This document shows, one piece after another, positions 17,176 to 26,525 of a stretch of DNA of 64,000 nucleotides. The position numbers and the translations under genes were made by a program. The notes beneath the pieces are model-generated. The model saw only the letters and a list, made by a program, of their open reading frames with translations. It had not been told where the DNA came from and did no database searches. Source of the DNA: Rhodobacter sp. (GTDB lineage Bacteria; Pseudomonadota; Alphaproteobacteria; Rhodobacterales; Rhodobacteraceae); the NCBI GenBank assembly GCA_030065095.1, contig JASJDP010000017.1:1-64000 (forward strand). The letters are read 5' to 3'. Positions within the stretch are counted from its first letter, which is position 1; each line of letters starts with the position of its first letter.

Positions 17176-17560
17176 GCACCGAAACCTCGATCAGGTTCCC
17201 ATCCGGGTCCCGCACGTAGATCGACATCAGCGGCCCCGTCGCCCCTGTCCGGGCCACCGGCGGGATCTCGACCGGCACTCCATGCGCCCTGAAATGCGAC
17301 ATCCACTCCGCCAGCGGCGTCTCGGTCAAAAAGCACAGATCCCCCGACCCCGACGCCGGGGCCCGGGCCTTCGGTTCGAATTCCGCACCTGCCAGGTGCA
17401 GGTTTATCTTCTGCATCCCGAATTTCAGCGCCACGCGTTCAGTCCCGTCCGCGGGCCGGAACAGCTCGCGCTCCATGCCCAAAACGCCGCAATAGAACGC
17501 CACCGTCGCCTCGATATCGTGCACCGTCAGAACCAGATGGTCCAATGCCGTTACCTGCAC
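17168..17560 (-). CDS. VOC family (glyoxalase/bleomycin-resistance fold) protein
   Basis: A 130-residue single VOC protein made of two beta-alpha-beta-beta-beta modules. LDHLVLTVHDIEATVAFY opens module one, and IYVRDPDGNLIEV closes module two with the metal-ligand glutamate; His8 in LDHLV is the other likely ligand. It matches the virulence-protein-like VOC subgroup. It is coupled to the TSUP permease downstream. Enzyme activity unknown. Confidence 0.88.
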   Translation of the reverse strand: MQVTALDHLVLTVHDIEATVAFYCGVLGMERELFRPADGTERVALKFGMQKINLHLAGAEFEPKARAPASGSGDLCFLTETPLAEWMSHFRAHGVPVEIPPVARTGATGPLMSIYVRDPDGNLIEVSVRG

Positions 17561-17702
17561 CGTCTGTACTCCTGTGAAGTTACGAGCCGCGCGGAATCCC
17601 TCCGTGACGCGCTTTGGATACTATTCCTTCCGGGGGCAAGATGCCCTGTTCTTCGCGATATCGGTTTCATCCAAATCCGTCACGCTCTACGGTCGCGCCA
17701 CC

Positions 17703-18509
17703 ATGCCCGATGCCATGCCGCAAGCGCAAACCCTGACCGACAGGCTCGACCCGGCGCGCGCCGCCGCGCTGCACGCCACGCTCGGCCGGCCCGGCCCCGC
17801 ACCGCAAGCAGGCGATCCCCTGCCGCCCTTCTGGCACCAGATCTACTTCTGGGACCCGCAGCCCCCAGGCGCGCTCGGCCCCGACGGCCATCCCAGGACC
17901 GGAACCGGCCTGATCCCGGATCTCGGGCTGCCGCAACGGATGTGGGCCGGCGGCCGGCTGTCGTTCCACGCCCCCCTGATCCTCGGGGTCACGGCCGAAA
18001 AGACCACCACCGTCGAGGCGGTGACCGAAAAGACCGGCCGCACGGGCCGCCTTGGCTTCGTCACGCTGCACCATGCCATCCGGCAGGGCGGTGTGCTGAG
18101 GGTGACCGAGCGACAGGACCTCGTCTACCGGGAACCGCCCGGCGACCGCACCCCCATTGCGCCGCCGATGGCCCGTGCCGACGAAACGGATGCACAAGAG
18201 GTTCGCTTTACCCCGACCCTGCTCTTCCGCTACTCCGCGCTGACCTTCAATGGTCACCGCATCCATTACGACGCCGACTATGCCCGCGGGACCGAGGGTT
18301 ACCCGGGCCTCGTCGTCCATGGCCCCCTGCTCGCGCAGCACTTGATCCATCTGGCAGAGGCCCGGCTCGGCTGCCTCAAGAGCTTCGACTTCCGCGCCAC
18401 CGCGGCCCTGACCGTGCAGGAAAGCGCCACGCTCTGCTGGCAGAGCGACCGCACCCTTTGGGTCCGCGCCCCCGATGGCCGGCAATGCATGACGGCCACG
18501 GCCGGCTGA
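17703..18509 (+). CDS. HTD2/MaoC-like acyl-CoA hydratase (mesaconyl-CoA hydratase-like)
   Basis: A 268-residue double hot-dog protein. The N-terminal half (FWHQIYFWDP, MWAGGRLSFH) is the FAS1-like dehydratase part. The C-terminal half has the hydratase segment FNGHRIHYDADYARG, then GYPGLVVHGPL. This layout fits mesaconyl-C4-CoA hydratase/itaconyl-CoA hydratase relatives or mitochondrial HTD2. ATG 17703 is chosen because the upstream frame is not family-like; 17715 is also possible. No neighbouring acyl-CoA genes, so the substrate is undetermined. Confidence 0.82.
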   Translation: MPDAMPQAQTLTDRLDPARAAALHATLGRPGPAPQAGDPLPPFWHQIYFWDPQPPGALGPDGHPRTGTGLIPDLGLPQRMWAGGRLSFHAPLILGVTAEKTTTVEAVTEKTGRTGRLGFVTLHHAIRQGGVLRVTERQDLVYREPPGDRTPIAPPMARADETDAQEVRFTPTLLFRYSALTFNGHRIHYDADYARGTEGYPGLVVHGPLLAQHLIHLAEARLGCLKSFDFRATAALTVQESATLCWQSDRTLWVRAPDGRQCMTATAG

Positions 18510-19154
18510 GCGCGGCCGGGGTCTTTGGTCCTCTCAGATGCGTGTGGCTGGCAGAGAGCAATGCGGCGCATCATTTGCCAGGATCTGCAGCGATGGCGAC
18601 TTGAAAGGCCCGACGGTATCGGCGGTGGGTTTGGCCTGGTGCCACTTCTGACGTGCGACGCATTGTGAGTGGATCGCGAGGCCTATTTTGGCCTGAAACG
18701 GACGTTGCATATTGAGCGCGAAGCCGCGCCATCGCCGACCCGCGGGGAGGCGAATCAAACCTCTGAACGGCTCGATTTATCCGAGCAAAGTCCGAACGAC
18801 CTCAATCCGATATGCGCCGCCAGCAAATCGCCTCCCCTCCGGGGCGGGTCGGCGATGGCGCGGCGGCCTGCGGCCTTGATTCCGCGCCTGAAAATAAATT
18901 GCTAACGCCCACTCCAGGCCTAAACCGGTAGAATCCGGTCCCGTCAAACCTCCTAGTGCTCCAGCAATCTGGGTACCCATCGCGTCCACTTAAACGGGCC
19001 TTACACGTTAGAGCTCAGTCGTCTCGCCGACGTGGCTGCGCAGGACCAAGGCGCAGCGCTTCGAAACCGAAAGCGGCAGCAACCCATTTCAATCTATTGG
19101 CGCCATTTCTACCCCAATCAACAAGTTAGATGTGTGCGCCCAGGGGGACGCGCC
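18510..19154. other. 645-bp gene-free region holding a full repeat copy
   Basis: It contains the long repeat copy at 18690-18920. The flanks 18510-18689 and 18921-19154 show no coding frame of host character and no recognised RNA gene. Local composition from about 19080 to 19140 is visibly more AT-rich than the neighbours. It separates a plus-strand gene from the 3' end of a minus-strand gene. Confidence 0.55.
18690..18920 (+). repeat. Dispersed palindromic repeat, copy B (reference full copy)
   Basis: A full 231-bp element. The ends are inverted: GGCCTGAAACGGACGTTG at the left, and ACTCCAGGCC at the right reads GGCCTGGAGT in reverse. Inside, a left arm (18723-18753, with GCCATCGCCGACCCGCGG) and a right arm (18828-18864, with GGGTCGGCGATGGCGC) are near-perfect inverted repeats; the right arm has a six-base insertion. 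The spacer carries the most conserved block, CGGCTCGATTTATCC plus AAAGTCCGAACGACCTCAA. No transposase-like frame is present. Related copies: 1-153, 55372-55602, 60171-60401. Confidence 0.9.
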
Positions 19155-20195
19155 TTAAAGGTTGTCCTCCACCCGGAACCCGTCCGGAATGGCGTCCCGT
19201 CCGCCCAACACCAGATCGGCCATCACTTCGGCCACCTTCGGCGCGATCCCAAAGCCGATCTTGAACCCCCCGTTGGCGACGAAATGCCCCGGCCGCCCCG
19301 GCCAGCCCCCCAGCACCGGCGCCCGCGACCGCGCCCGGGGCCGCACCCCCGCCCAGCGGGCCAGCACCCGTGCGTCCGCCAGCGCCGGCACCAGCCCAAC
19401 CGCTGTCCTGTGCAACGCCTCGAGCAACCCGTCCGTCCCGGCCGCCGACGCATAGTCCCGCTCGCTGGTCGATCCAACGGCGACCGTCCCGTCCTCGTGC
19501 GGCACGAAATGCACGCCGTCGGCAAAGATCTGCGGCAGCCCCCGCGCATCGTGATCCAGCACCAGCGCCTGCCCCTTGATGCCGCTTCCTACCGGTTTGC
19601 CCGACGCCGCGTTCAGCATCAGCAGCCCGTCGATCCCGGTCGCCCAGACCACCCGACCCTCAGGCGCGATATCCCCCACCTCCACCACTCCGCCCAACAC
19701 CGATACGGCCGCCGCCAGGCTCTCGCACGCGCGTTTCGGATGCAGCCGCGCGCTCAACGTGTCCCAAATGAGATGCCCGCTGGCTGCCGCCGGGGCCCAA
19801 GTCCCGGCCTCTTCGGCAGACATCACCCGCCACGACGCAAAGCCGCGCCACAAGGCGTCCGCCCCGGCAGCCCGCGCCTGCGCCAGATCCATGCCGCCCA
19901 TTGCCACCGGCTGTATCCGCCCCAACCGCGCATAGCCCGACGAAAGCCCCGATAGCCCGTCGACGGCCGCCCAAAACGTTTCTGCCATCATCAGGCTCTC
20001 AAGCTGGAACGCCTTCTTGGCATTCCAGTTTTCCGGCACATGCGGCGCCAGCGCGCCGACCACCCCGCCCGAAGACCCTGCAGCTACGCCGGCCCGGTCG
20101 ACCACCCGCACGCGTGCGCCCCGCCGGGCGCATTCGAACGCCGTCGCAAGGCCGAAAATGCCGGCCCCCATCACCGTGACGTCCACGCTTGCCAT
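19155..20195 (-). CDS. FAD-dependent oxidoreductase, MnmC oxidase-domain-like
   Basis: A 346-residue DAO-fold flavoprotein. The dinucleotide motif GAGIFGLATAFECARRGARV lies at residues 10-29, and the C-terminal FAD segment is NGGFKIGFGIAPKVA. It resembles the oxidase half of MnmC, which removes the carboxymethyl group of cmnm5(s2)U34 in tRNA. That reading is supported by the stand-alone methyltransferase half (mnmD) encoded divergently 56 bp away. In E. coli the two are one polypeptide. An amino acid oxidase role remains possible. Confidence 0.78.
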   Translation of the reverse strand: MASVDVTVMGAGIFGLATAFECARRGARVRVVDRAGVAAGSSGGVVGALAPHVPENWNAKKAFQLESLMMAETFWAAVDGLSGLSSGYARLGRIQPVAMGGMDLAQARAAGADALWRGFASWRVMSAEEAGTWAPAAASGHLIWDTLSARLHPKRACESLAAAVSVLGGVVEVGDIAPEGRVVWATGIDGLLMLNAASGKPVGSGIKGQALVLDHDARGLPQIFADGVHFVPHEDGTVAVGSTSERDYASAAGTDGLLEALHRTAVGLVPALADARVLARWAGVRPRARSRAPVLGGWPGRPGHFVANGGFKIGFGIAPKVAEVMADLVLGGRDAIPDGFRVEDNL

Positions 20196-20251
20196 TCGAC
20201 CGGCCTTTCCTCATTGTCGCGGTCCGCACAGGCGGGCTCATAAGGCACGGA

Positions 20252-20920
20252 ATGGACGACCACCAGTCACAGACGCTCTGGCAGGGCGGCGTGCCCGTCT
20301 CGGCCCGCTTCGACGACCCGTATTATTCGCTGCAGAACGGTCTGGCAGAAAGCCGCCATGTCTTTCTGCTCGGCAACGGCTTGCCCGGCCGGTATGCCCC
20401 CCGGTTCCACATCGCCGAGCTCGGCTTCGGCACCGGGCTCAACCTCTTGGCCGCCTGGCAGGCCTGGATCGCCTCGGGCACCGAGGGCCCCTTGCACTTC
20501 ACAAGCTTCGAGGCCTACCCGCTGCCCGCCGCAGACCTTGCCCGGGCTCTGGCCGCCTTTCCGGAACTTGCCGCTCTTGCCGCGACCCTCACCGCCGCCT
20601 GGTCCAGCGGAGCGACCCGGATCCGCACCGACACCCTGCGGGCCGAGATCCATATCGGCGACGCCCGCCGGACGCTGCCCCGCTGGAAAGGCCGCGCCGA
20701 CGCCTGGTTCCTCGACGGCTTCGCCCCGGCCAAGAACCCCGAACTGTGGGACCCCGCCCTGCTGACCGAAACCGCCCGCCATACACGGCCCGGCGGGACC
20801 CTTGCCACCTACAGCGCCGCCGGCCACGTCCGCCGCGCGCTCGCATCGGCCGGGTTCGCCGTCACACGGCGCCCGGGCTTCGGCCGCAAGCGCCACATGA
20901 CCACGGGTCGGATGGAATGA
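20252..20920 (+). CDS. mnmD: tRNA (5-methylaminomethyl-2-thiouridine)(34)-methyltransferase MnmD
   Basis: A 222-residue SAM-dependent methyltransferase, the MnmC(m) half on its own. AELGFGTGLNLLAAW is motif I. FLDGFAPAKNPELWD is the family's diagnostic catalytic segment, and PGGTLATYSAAGHVRR follows. It methylates nm5(s2)U34 at the wobble position of tRNAs for Lys, Glu and Gln. ATG 20252 lies 56 bp from the divergent oxidase-like gene. Its stop overlaps the exporter start as ATGA. Confidence 0.92.
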   Translation: MDDHQSQTLWQGGVPVSARFDDPYYSLQNGLAESRHVFLLGNGLPGRYAPRFHIAELGFGTGLNLLAAWQAWIASGTEGPLHFTSFEAYPLPAADLARALAAFPELAALAATLTAAWSSGATRIRTDTLRAEIHIGDARRTLPRWKGRADAWFLDGFAPAKNPELWDPALLTETARHTRPGGTLATYSAAGHVRRALASAGFAVTRRPGFGRKRHMTTGRME

Positions 20921-21786
20921 CGCAGACGTCCCATGGCCTGGGGATTGCGCTTATGGTCGTCACCACGCTGATCTTCGCGATCCAGGACGGCATCTCGCGC
21001 CACCTTGCCGGCGAATACAACGTGCTGATGGTGGTGATGATCCGCTACTGGTTCTTCGGCGCCTTCGTCATCGCCGTCGCCGCCCGCAAGGCCGGTGGCG
21101 TTGCACGCGCCGCAAAGACCGACCAACCCCTCCTGCAGGCAATCCGCGGCCTGCTTCTCGCCGCCGAAGTCTCCGTCATGGTCGCCGCCTTCACCCTGAT
21201 GGGACTTGTCGAAAGCCACGCCGTCTTTGCCTGCTATCCGTTGCTGATCGCCGCGCTTTCCGGCCCGATCCTCGGCGAGCGGGTTGGCTGGCGCCGCTGG
21301 ACGGCGATCGCCATCGGGTTTGCCGGCGTCCTGATCATTCTGCAGCCAGGCTACACGGTCTTTTCGCCCGTCGCCCTTGTTCCGCTTGCCTCCGCCACGA
21401 TGTTCGCGCTCTACGGCCTGCTTACCCGCTACGCCGCCCGCCACGACAGCGCCGCCACCAGTTTCTTCTGGACCGGCACAACGGGTGCCGTGGCGATGAC
21501 CGCCGCGGGTCTTTGGGCGTGGCAGCCGATGACCGGCCCCGACTGGGCCTGGATGGCCGTGCTTTGTGTCACCGGCGCGACAGGGCACTGGACGTTGATC
21601 AAATGCTACGACGTGGCCGAGGCCGGGACGGTGCAGCCGTTTGCCTATCTGCAACTGGTTTTCGCCTCGCTGATCGGCCTGACGGTTTTCGGCGAAACGC
21701 TGGCCGCCAACGTGGTTTTCGGCGCCGCCTTGGTCACCGCTGCCGGCGTCTTCACGCTCTGGCGCGAACGGAAAGCCGCGGCCTGA
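20917..21786 (+). CDS. DMT family (EamA) transporter
   Basis: A 289-residue protein with ten hydrophobic segments in two EamA repeats of five. Each repeat ends in a similar element: GPILGERVGWRRWTAI in the first and IGLTVFGETL in the second. It is probably an inner-membrane exporter of amino acids or small metabolites. Its ATG overlaps the mnmD stop, so they are co-translated, although no functional link is obvious. Confidence 0.9.
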   Translation: MTQTSHGLGIALMVVTTLIFAIQDGISRHLAGEYNVLMVVMIRYWFFGAFVIAVAARKAGGVARAAKTDQPLLQAIRGLLLAAEVSVMVAAFTLMGLVESHAVFACYPLLIAALSGPILGERVGWRRWTAIAIGFAGVLIILQPGYTVFSPVALVPLASATMFALYGLLTRYAARHDSAATSFFWTGTTGAVAMTAAGLWAWQPMTGPDWAWMAVLCVTGATGHWTLIKCYDVAEAGTVQPFAYLQLVFASLIGLTVFGETLAANVVFGAALVTAAGVFTLWRERKAAA

Positions 21787-21922
21787 ACGCTGCATCAGTC
21801 AATCCGTGGGCTCCGCCCCTTCGCGACCGGAACGGTGCGTTCGGCCGGTACCGGACGCCGTTCACCCGGGCAAAGCGGCCGGAGGAACCCAGAGCCGTGC
21901 GCACGCCACACTACGGAAACGT

Positions 21923-24019
21923 CTACTTCGCCTTCAGTTCCGCCGACAGCCGGAAGGGCGCAGTCTCGCCCGACAGGCGCGCGCGGTAGACGGGCAGGCT
22001 TTCCATCACGCGCATCACGTAGTTCCGCGTCTCGCGGAACGGGATGTGCTCGATCCAGTCGACCACGTCGACGCCCTTCGCCCTGGGGTCGCCATTGGCC
22101 TCGATCCAGCGACGCGCCCGGTGCGGCCCGGCATTGTACCCGACCGAGACCAGGACATGGTTCTCGCCGAACTCCTCGATCAGATGCGCCAGATACGCGC
22201 CGCCCAACTGCGCGTTATAGCCCGGATCGGTGGTCAACCGCGTCTTGGAATAGGGCAGGCCCACCTTCGCCGCCATCTCGCGCGCGGTGCCGGGCATCAG
22301 CTGCATCAGGCCCCGGGCACCCGCACCGCTGACGGCGCCGATGTGAAACTCGCTCTCCCGCCGGGCGATCGACAGCGCCAGCGCTTCGGACACCGGCAGA
22401 TCCTCCGCCCCCAGATAGGTGACCGGATAATAGGCCCGGTGCGCCACCACCCCCGCCCGCGCCGCGCGCTTCGATACCCGCACGGCCAGATAGGGATCGC
22501 CCAGCGTCAGCGTGTAATCGGCCAGTTGCACAAGCTGATCCTCGGGCAGGGTTTCGGCAAGGTGCCGCAGGAACCGCCCGGTTTCCCAGTATTGTCCGGC
22601 CTCGTGAAACAGCCCGGCGGCCTGAAACACGCTCGAACGGGTGAAGGGGGCCAGACGCCAGCTTTCCGCCTCGGCCCGCCCGGTCAGCGCGGCCTCCATC
22701 GGCACGCCGGCCTTCTCGGCCGCCAGCTGGCCGTAAAACGACGTCTGGTGCCGCGCACCGTCGCGATAGGCCGCCATCGCGGCATCCGCCTCGCCCATGG
22801 CGTCCAGCGCGCGGCCTTCCCAGTACCCGGCGCGGCCGAGACTAATCGGAGTATAGACTGCCTTCTTGAACTGCCGGAAATGCGTCAGCGCCCTGGCCGG
22901 ATCCTTCAGGTAGGTCAGCGCCAGATAGCCCGACAGCCATTCCAGATCGGCATAGACATAGGCATCCGTGGTGAAGGCAATCCGGTGTGAACTGGCCAGA
23001 TCGTAGGCCCGCCTGCCGTTCCCGGCCCGCATCTCCTGCCGCGCCAGAATCCGCCGCCACTCGGCCCAGGCCATCGGCCGACCGAGGCTGTCGGCCGACC
23101 CGCTGCGCTCCAGGATCAGATCCGCAGCCAGGTCGCGCCGCCGCTTCTCGACCCGCCAGACCATCCGGTCATGGGCCAGTCCCGGATCGTCCCGCAGCGC
23201 CGCAGGGACCTTGTCGATTGCCGGATCGGGATTGCCCACCTCGCGCTGCAACGCGATCCGCGCCTCGGCCAGCGCCTTCTGCCCGGCCTCGACCAGCCCC
23301 AGCATGCGCGCCGCGCCCTTGCGGTCGCCGCGCCACAGCGCCGCGTCCAGCCGCGCGGCATGGTGAGGCTTCAATGCCGCGCCATGGGCGGTCAGAAACG
23401 CCCGTTCCTCGCCCGCGCTCATCTCCAGCTCGCGCCAGGCGCGCAGCGCCTCGGCCGTTGCCGCCTCCGAAGCGCCCTGCGCCGCATACGCCGCGGCCAG
23501 CCGCAGCGCGCCGGACCCGGTCTGCGGCGGCCGCCCTTCGAAATAGGCGATCACCTGTGCGGCGGGCGCGCCCGGGCGGATCGCGTCCTCGCCCTTCTTG
23601 TGCAACAGGCCCAGACCCGGCCAATCGGCGTTGCGCAGCATGAAGCCGTAGTAATCGTCGAAACCGCCGGACCCCGAGCGCAGCCGCTGCCACTCGATCA
23701 CGTCCGCTGCGACGTCGCCCTTGGTCCCGGCCAGCGCCCCCGCGCCCGTCCAATCGCCCTGCCGCGCGGCCGACAAAGCCAGCCGCATCTTCTGCGCATC
23801 CATCAGATCGGCCGGCCGCGGCACCGGCGATTTCGACGACATCACCACGCCGCTGCGCTCAGGCGCGGCAGCGTTGTCAACGGTCTCGGTTCCGGGCCGC
23901 AGCGCCGGCCGCGGACTGGTGTCCAGCGCCGCCGCCTCGAAGGCCACCGCCAGCCCCGCCACCGCCATGAAAACCACGTGCCTCAAACCGCCTCCTGCCC
24001 TTGACGGATTTTCACCCAC
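21923..24019 (-). CDS. Lytic murein transglycosylase (Slt70-like)
   Basis: 698 residues from the GTG at 24019. A signal peptide (RHVVFMAVAGLAVAFEAAA) is followed by a long alpha-superhelical region (about 60-520). The lysozyme-like domain has catalytic Glu555 in ARRESEF, then GARGLMQLMPGTA and VGYNAGPHRARRW. It cleaves peptidoglycan glycan strands in the periplasm with 1,6-anhydro product formation. The start is uncertain: an in-frame TTG about 12 codons in lies four bases after a GGAGG and would give a compact signal peptide. Upstream of and divergent from dapA. Confidence 0.9.
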   Translation of the reverse strand: MGENPSRAGGGLRHVVFMAVAGLAVAFEAAALDTSPRPALRPGTETVDNAAAPERSGVVMSSKSPVPRPADLMDAQKMRLALSAARQGDWTGAGALAGTKGDVAADVIEWQRLRSGSGGFDDYYGFMLRNADWPGLGLLHKKGEDAIRPGAPAAQVIAYFEGRPPQTGSGALRLAAAYAAQGASEAATAEALRAWRELEMSAGEERAFLTAHGAALKPHHAARLDAALWRGDRKGAARMLGLVEAGQKALAEARIALQREVGNPDPAIDKVPAALRDDPGLAHDRMVWRVEKRRRDLAADLILERSGSADSLGRPMAWAEWRRILARQEMRAGNGRRAYDLASSHRIAFTTDAYVYADLEWLSGYLALTYLKDPARALTHFRQFKKAVYTPISLGRAGYWEGRALDAMGEADAAMAAYRDGARHQTSFYGQLAAEKAGVPMEAALTGRAEAESWRLAPFTRSSVFQAAGLFHEAGQYWETGRFLRHLAETLPEDQLVQLADYTLTLGDPYLAVRVSKRAARAGVVAHRAYYPVTYLGAEDLPVSEALALSIARRESEFHIGAVSGAGARGLMQLMPGTAREMAAKVGLPYSKTRLTTDPGYNAQLGGAYLAHLIEEFGENHVLVSVGYNAGPHRARRWIEANGDPRAKGVDVVDWIEHIPFRETRNYVMRVMESLPVYRARLSGETAPFRLSAELKAK

Positions 24020-24134
24020 AGGATACCCGGCGCGGAGGTGAAGGAAAACTCACAAACGCGCCAAACCCGCAACCACCGGCCAGTGTCCGCCTACCGCACA
24101 TCCCAAGGGCCGGCCACAGCAAGAGGAATGCATC

Positions 24135-25010
24135 ATGATCAGGGGGTCTCTTCCCGCCCTTGTCACGCCGTTCAGGAACGGCGAACCGGATCTCGATGCG
24201 CTGAAACACCTCGTCGAGTGGCATATCGAACAGGGCAGCAACGGCCTCGTCCCCGTCGGCACCACGGGCGAAAGCCCGACGTTGAGCCACGACGAACACG
24301 AAGAGGTCATCGAAACCGTGGTCAAGACCGCCGCCGGGCGCATCCCCGTGATCGCCGGCGCCGGGTCCAACAACACGGCTGAATCGATCCGCCTGATCCG
24401 CCATGCCGAGGCCGTCGGCGCCGATGCCGCGCTTGTCGTGACGCCCTACTACAACAAGCCCACGCAGGCTGGCCTGATCGCGCATTTCACCGCGCTGCAC
24501 GATTGCTGCGACCTGCCGATCATCCTCTACAACATCCCGCCGCGCTCGGTCGTCGACATCACGCCCGAGACGATGGGCCAGCTCGCCAGGCTTCCGCGCA
24601 TCGTCGGGGTCAAGGACGCCACGGCCGATCTGTCGCGGGTCAGCCAGCAGCGCATGGCCTGCGGCAAGGATTTCATCCAGCTTTCGGGCGAGGACCCCAC
24701 CGCCACCGGCTTCAACGCGCAAGGCGGGGTCGGCTGTATCTCGGTGACCGCCAATATCGCCCCGGGGCTCTGCGCGGCGCTGCAGGCCGCTTGCACGGCG
24801 GGCGACTATGCCAAGGCGCTCGAAATCCAGGACCGGCTGATGCCGCTTCACAGGGCGGTCTTCACGGAACCGGGCGTCTGCGGCGCCAAATACGGCGTCT
24901 CGGTTCTCGGCAAATGCAGCCCCGACGTCCGCCTGCCGCTGGTCGATTTGCAGCCTTCGACCAAACAGGCGATCGTCGACGCGATGGTCTTTGCCGGCCT
25001 TATCGACTGA
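24135..25010 (+). CDS. dapA: 4-hydroxy-tetrahydrodipicolinate synthase
   Basis: A 291-residue TIM-barrel lyase that condenses pyruvate with aspartate semialdehyde in the lysine/diaminopimelate pathway. Schiff-base Lys160 is in VGVKDAT, the catalytic Tyr132 in ILYNIPPRS and Thr45 in GTTGESPTL; all active-site residues are kept. AAGAGGA precedes the ATG. Placement between a lytic transglycosylase and smpB is familiar in Rhodobacterales. The product feeds cell wall synthesis. Confidence 0.96.
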   Translation: MIRGSLPALVTPFRNGEPDLDALKHLVEWHIEQGSNGLVPVGTTGESPTLSHDEHEEVIETVVKTAAGRIPVIAGAGSNNTAESIRLIRHAEAVGADAALVVTPYYNKPTQAGLIAHFTALHDCCDLPIILYNIPPRSVVDITPETMGQLARLPRIVGVKDATADLSRVSQQRMACGKDFIQLSGEDPTATGFNAQGGVGCISVTANIAPGLCAALQAACTAGDYAKALEIQDRLMPLHRAVFTEPGVCGAKYGVSVLGKCSPDVRLPLVDLQPSTKQAIVDAMVFAGLID

Positions 25011-25024
25011 CCGCCCGGGTTCAC

Positions 25025-25510
25025 ATGATCACCGGCCTGACCGGTGCCGGCAAATCGACCTATGCCGAACGCCTGCGCCGCGACCTGCGGGGCGTGCGGT
25101 TTTCCATCGACGACTGGAACGCACGCCTCTTCTTCATGGACCGAAGCCCGGCGTCCGATTTCGAATGGTTCTACGAACGCGTCCAGCGCAGCTGCGCCCA
25201 GATGCGCGACACCGCCGAACAGGTGCTGGAGGCCGGGCGCCCGGTGGTGTTCGACTGCGGCTTCACCGACCGCACCGAACGGACTGTCTTTTACGACTGG
25301 GCTGCCGGGCGCGGCGAAGCCGTGGCGCTGCACTTCCTCGATGTCGACATCCACACCCGCTGGGCGCGGGTGCAGCGGCGCAATGCCGAAAAGGGCGATA
25401 CCTTCGCGCTTCACGTCACGCGCGAGATGTTCGACTTCATGCAGACCATCTGGCAGCCGCCGCAACCCGACGAACTGCAGGACCACGGCATCGATTTGAT
25501 TGCACCTTGA
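25025..25510 (+). CDS. P-loop kinase-like AAA protein
   Basis: A 161-residue P-loop NTPase of the gluconate/chloramphenicol-kinase or zeta-toxin-like type. The Walker A motif GLTGAGKST sits only four residues from the chosen ATG (MITG). FSIDDW is a likely substrate or Mg site, VVFDCGFTDRTER a Walker B-like strand and RWARVQRRN the lid with arginines. It starts 14 bp after dapA. No antitoxin-like partner adjoins, so it is more probably a small-molecule kinase. Substrate unknown. Confidence 0.8.
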   Translation: MITGLTGAGKSTYAERLRRDLRGVRFSIDDWNARLFFMDRSPASDFEWFYERVQRSCAQMRDTAEQVLEAGRPVVFDCGFTDRTERTVFYDWAAGRGEAVALHFLDVDIHTRWARVQRRNAEKGDTFALHVTREMFDFMQTIWQPPQPDELQDHGIDLIAP

Positions 25511-25516
25511 GACGTC

Positions 25517-25960
25517 TCAGGACGACCAGTCGCGCCCTTCCGCCTGGACCGCGCGCACGCGCCGCAGCACCTCGACCAGGATCGCCGTCTGCAGCCCGAT
25601 CATCAAGAGCCCGTTGATCGCGGTCATCCCCGCCAGGAGCCGCCATTCATGCGGCAGCAGGATGTCCCCGAATCCGAGCGTGGTGAACGCCACGATCGAG
25701 AAATAGACCGACGCCTCGAGCGTGATGAACACATCGAGCCACAGGAAAGTCAGCGCCCATAACCAGACCGACGCCGTCGCGATCAGCAGAACCCAGACCA
25801 CGGCGGCACATAGCAGAAACAGCAGTTTGCGCGCGTGCGGCGGCCTGAGAAGCCAGCGCTGGTTCCGCGTCAGCATCCGCTCCATCACCAGATAGCCCCC
25901 GCCCGCGATCAGGGTCGAGATCACGATCAGAAGCGTCCCGAGGGCAAGCTGCACCACCAT
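25517..25960 (-). CDS. Two-pass ion channel protein (Ion_trans_2, K+ channel pore)
   Basis: A 147-residue membrane protein with N-terminal and central hydrophobic helices, then the pore segment SIVAFTTLGFGDILLP and a last helix (MTAINGLLMIGLQTAILVEV). The filter TLGFGD is a variant of TVGYGD, as seen in many bacterial two-TM potassium channels. No RCK or cyclic-nucleotide domain follows, so gating is unknown. The start at 25960 gives a clean first helix. It converges with the P-loop kinase gene. Confidence 0.85.
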   Translation of the reverse strand: MVVQLALGTLLIVISTLIAGGGYLVMERMLTRNQRWLLRPPHARKLLFLLCAAVVWVLLIATASVWLWALTFLWLDVFITLEASVYFSIVAFTTLGFGDILLPHEWRLLAGMTAINGLLMIGLQTAILVEVLRRVRAVQAEGRDWSS

Positions 25961-26048
25961 ACCGCCGATATCTTGACCGTCCGCGCGGGCGTCAAGCCCC
26001 TGCGACACACTGGACTTGGCGCATGCGGCCACTTATGTGGGCCCGGTT

Positions 26049-26525
26049 ATGGCCAAGACCAAGACCGATCCCAACTACAAGGTGGTCAGCGAGAACCGCC
26101 GCGCGCGCTTCGATTACGCGATCGAGGACGATCTCGAATGCGGCCTCGTCCTGGAAGGGTCCGAGGTCAAGTCGCTGCGCCAGGGTGGGGCCAATATCGC
26201 CGAGAGCTATGCCGAGGTGGCCGAGGGCGAGCTATGGCTGGTCAACAGCTACATCGCACCCTACGACAAGGCCAAGACCTTCGGACATGCCGAGCGCCGC
26301 CGCCGGAAGCTGTTGGTGTCGCGGAAGGAACTGGCGCGGCTCTGGTCCGAGACCCGGCGCAAGGGCATGACCCTGGTGCCGCTGGTTCTGTATTTCAACC
26401 ACCGCGGCATCGCCAAGCTGAAGATCGGCATCGCCAAGGGCAAGAAGCTGACCGACAAGCGCCAGACCGAGGCCAAACGCGACTGGAGCCGCCAAAAACA
26501 GCGCCTGCTGCGCAGGGGCGAGTAG
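26049..26525 (+). CDS. smpB: SsrA-binding protein SmpB
   Basis: A 158-residue tmRNA partner for trans-translation. The family landmarks are [40 protein letters not shown] and a basic C-terminal tail from KKLTDKRQ onward that enters the empty ribosomal A site. Length is typical. The tmRNA gene itself was not found in the window. Confidence 0.96.
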   Translation: MAKTKTDPNYKVVSENRRARFDYAIEDDLECGLVLEGSEVKSLRQGGANIAESYAEVAEGELWLVNSYIAPYDKAKTFGHAERRRRKLLVSRKELARLWSETRRKGMTLVPLVLYFNHRGIAKLKIGIAKGKKLTDKRQTEAKRDWSRQKQRLLRRGE

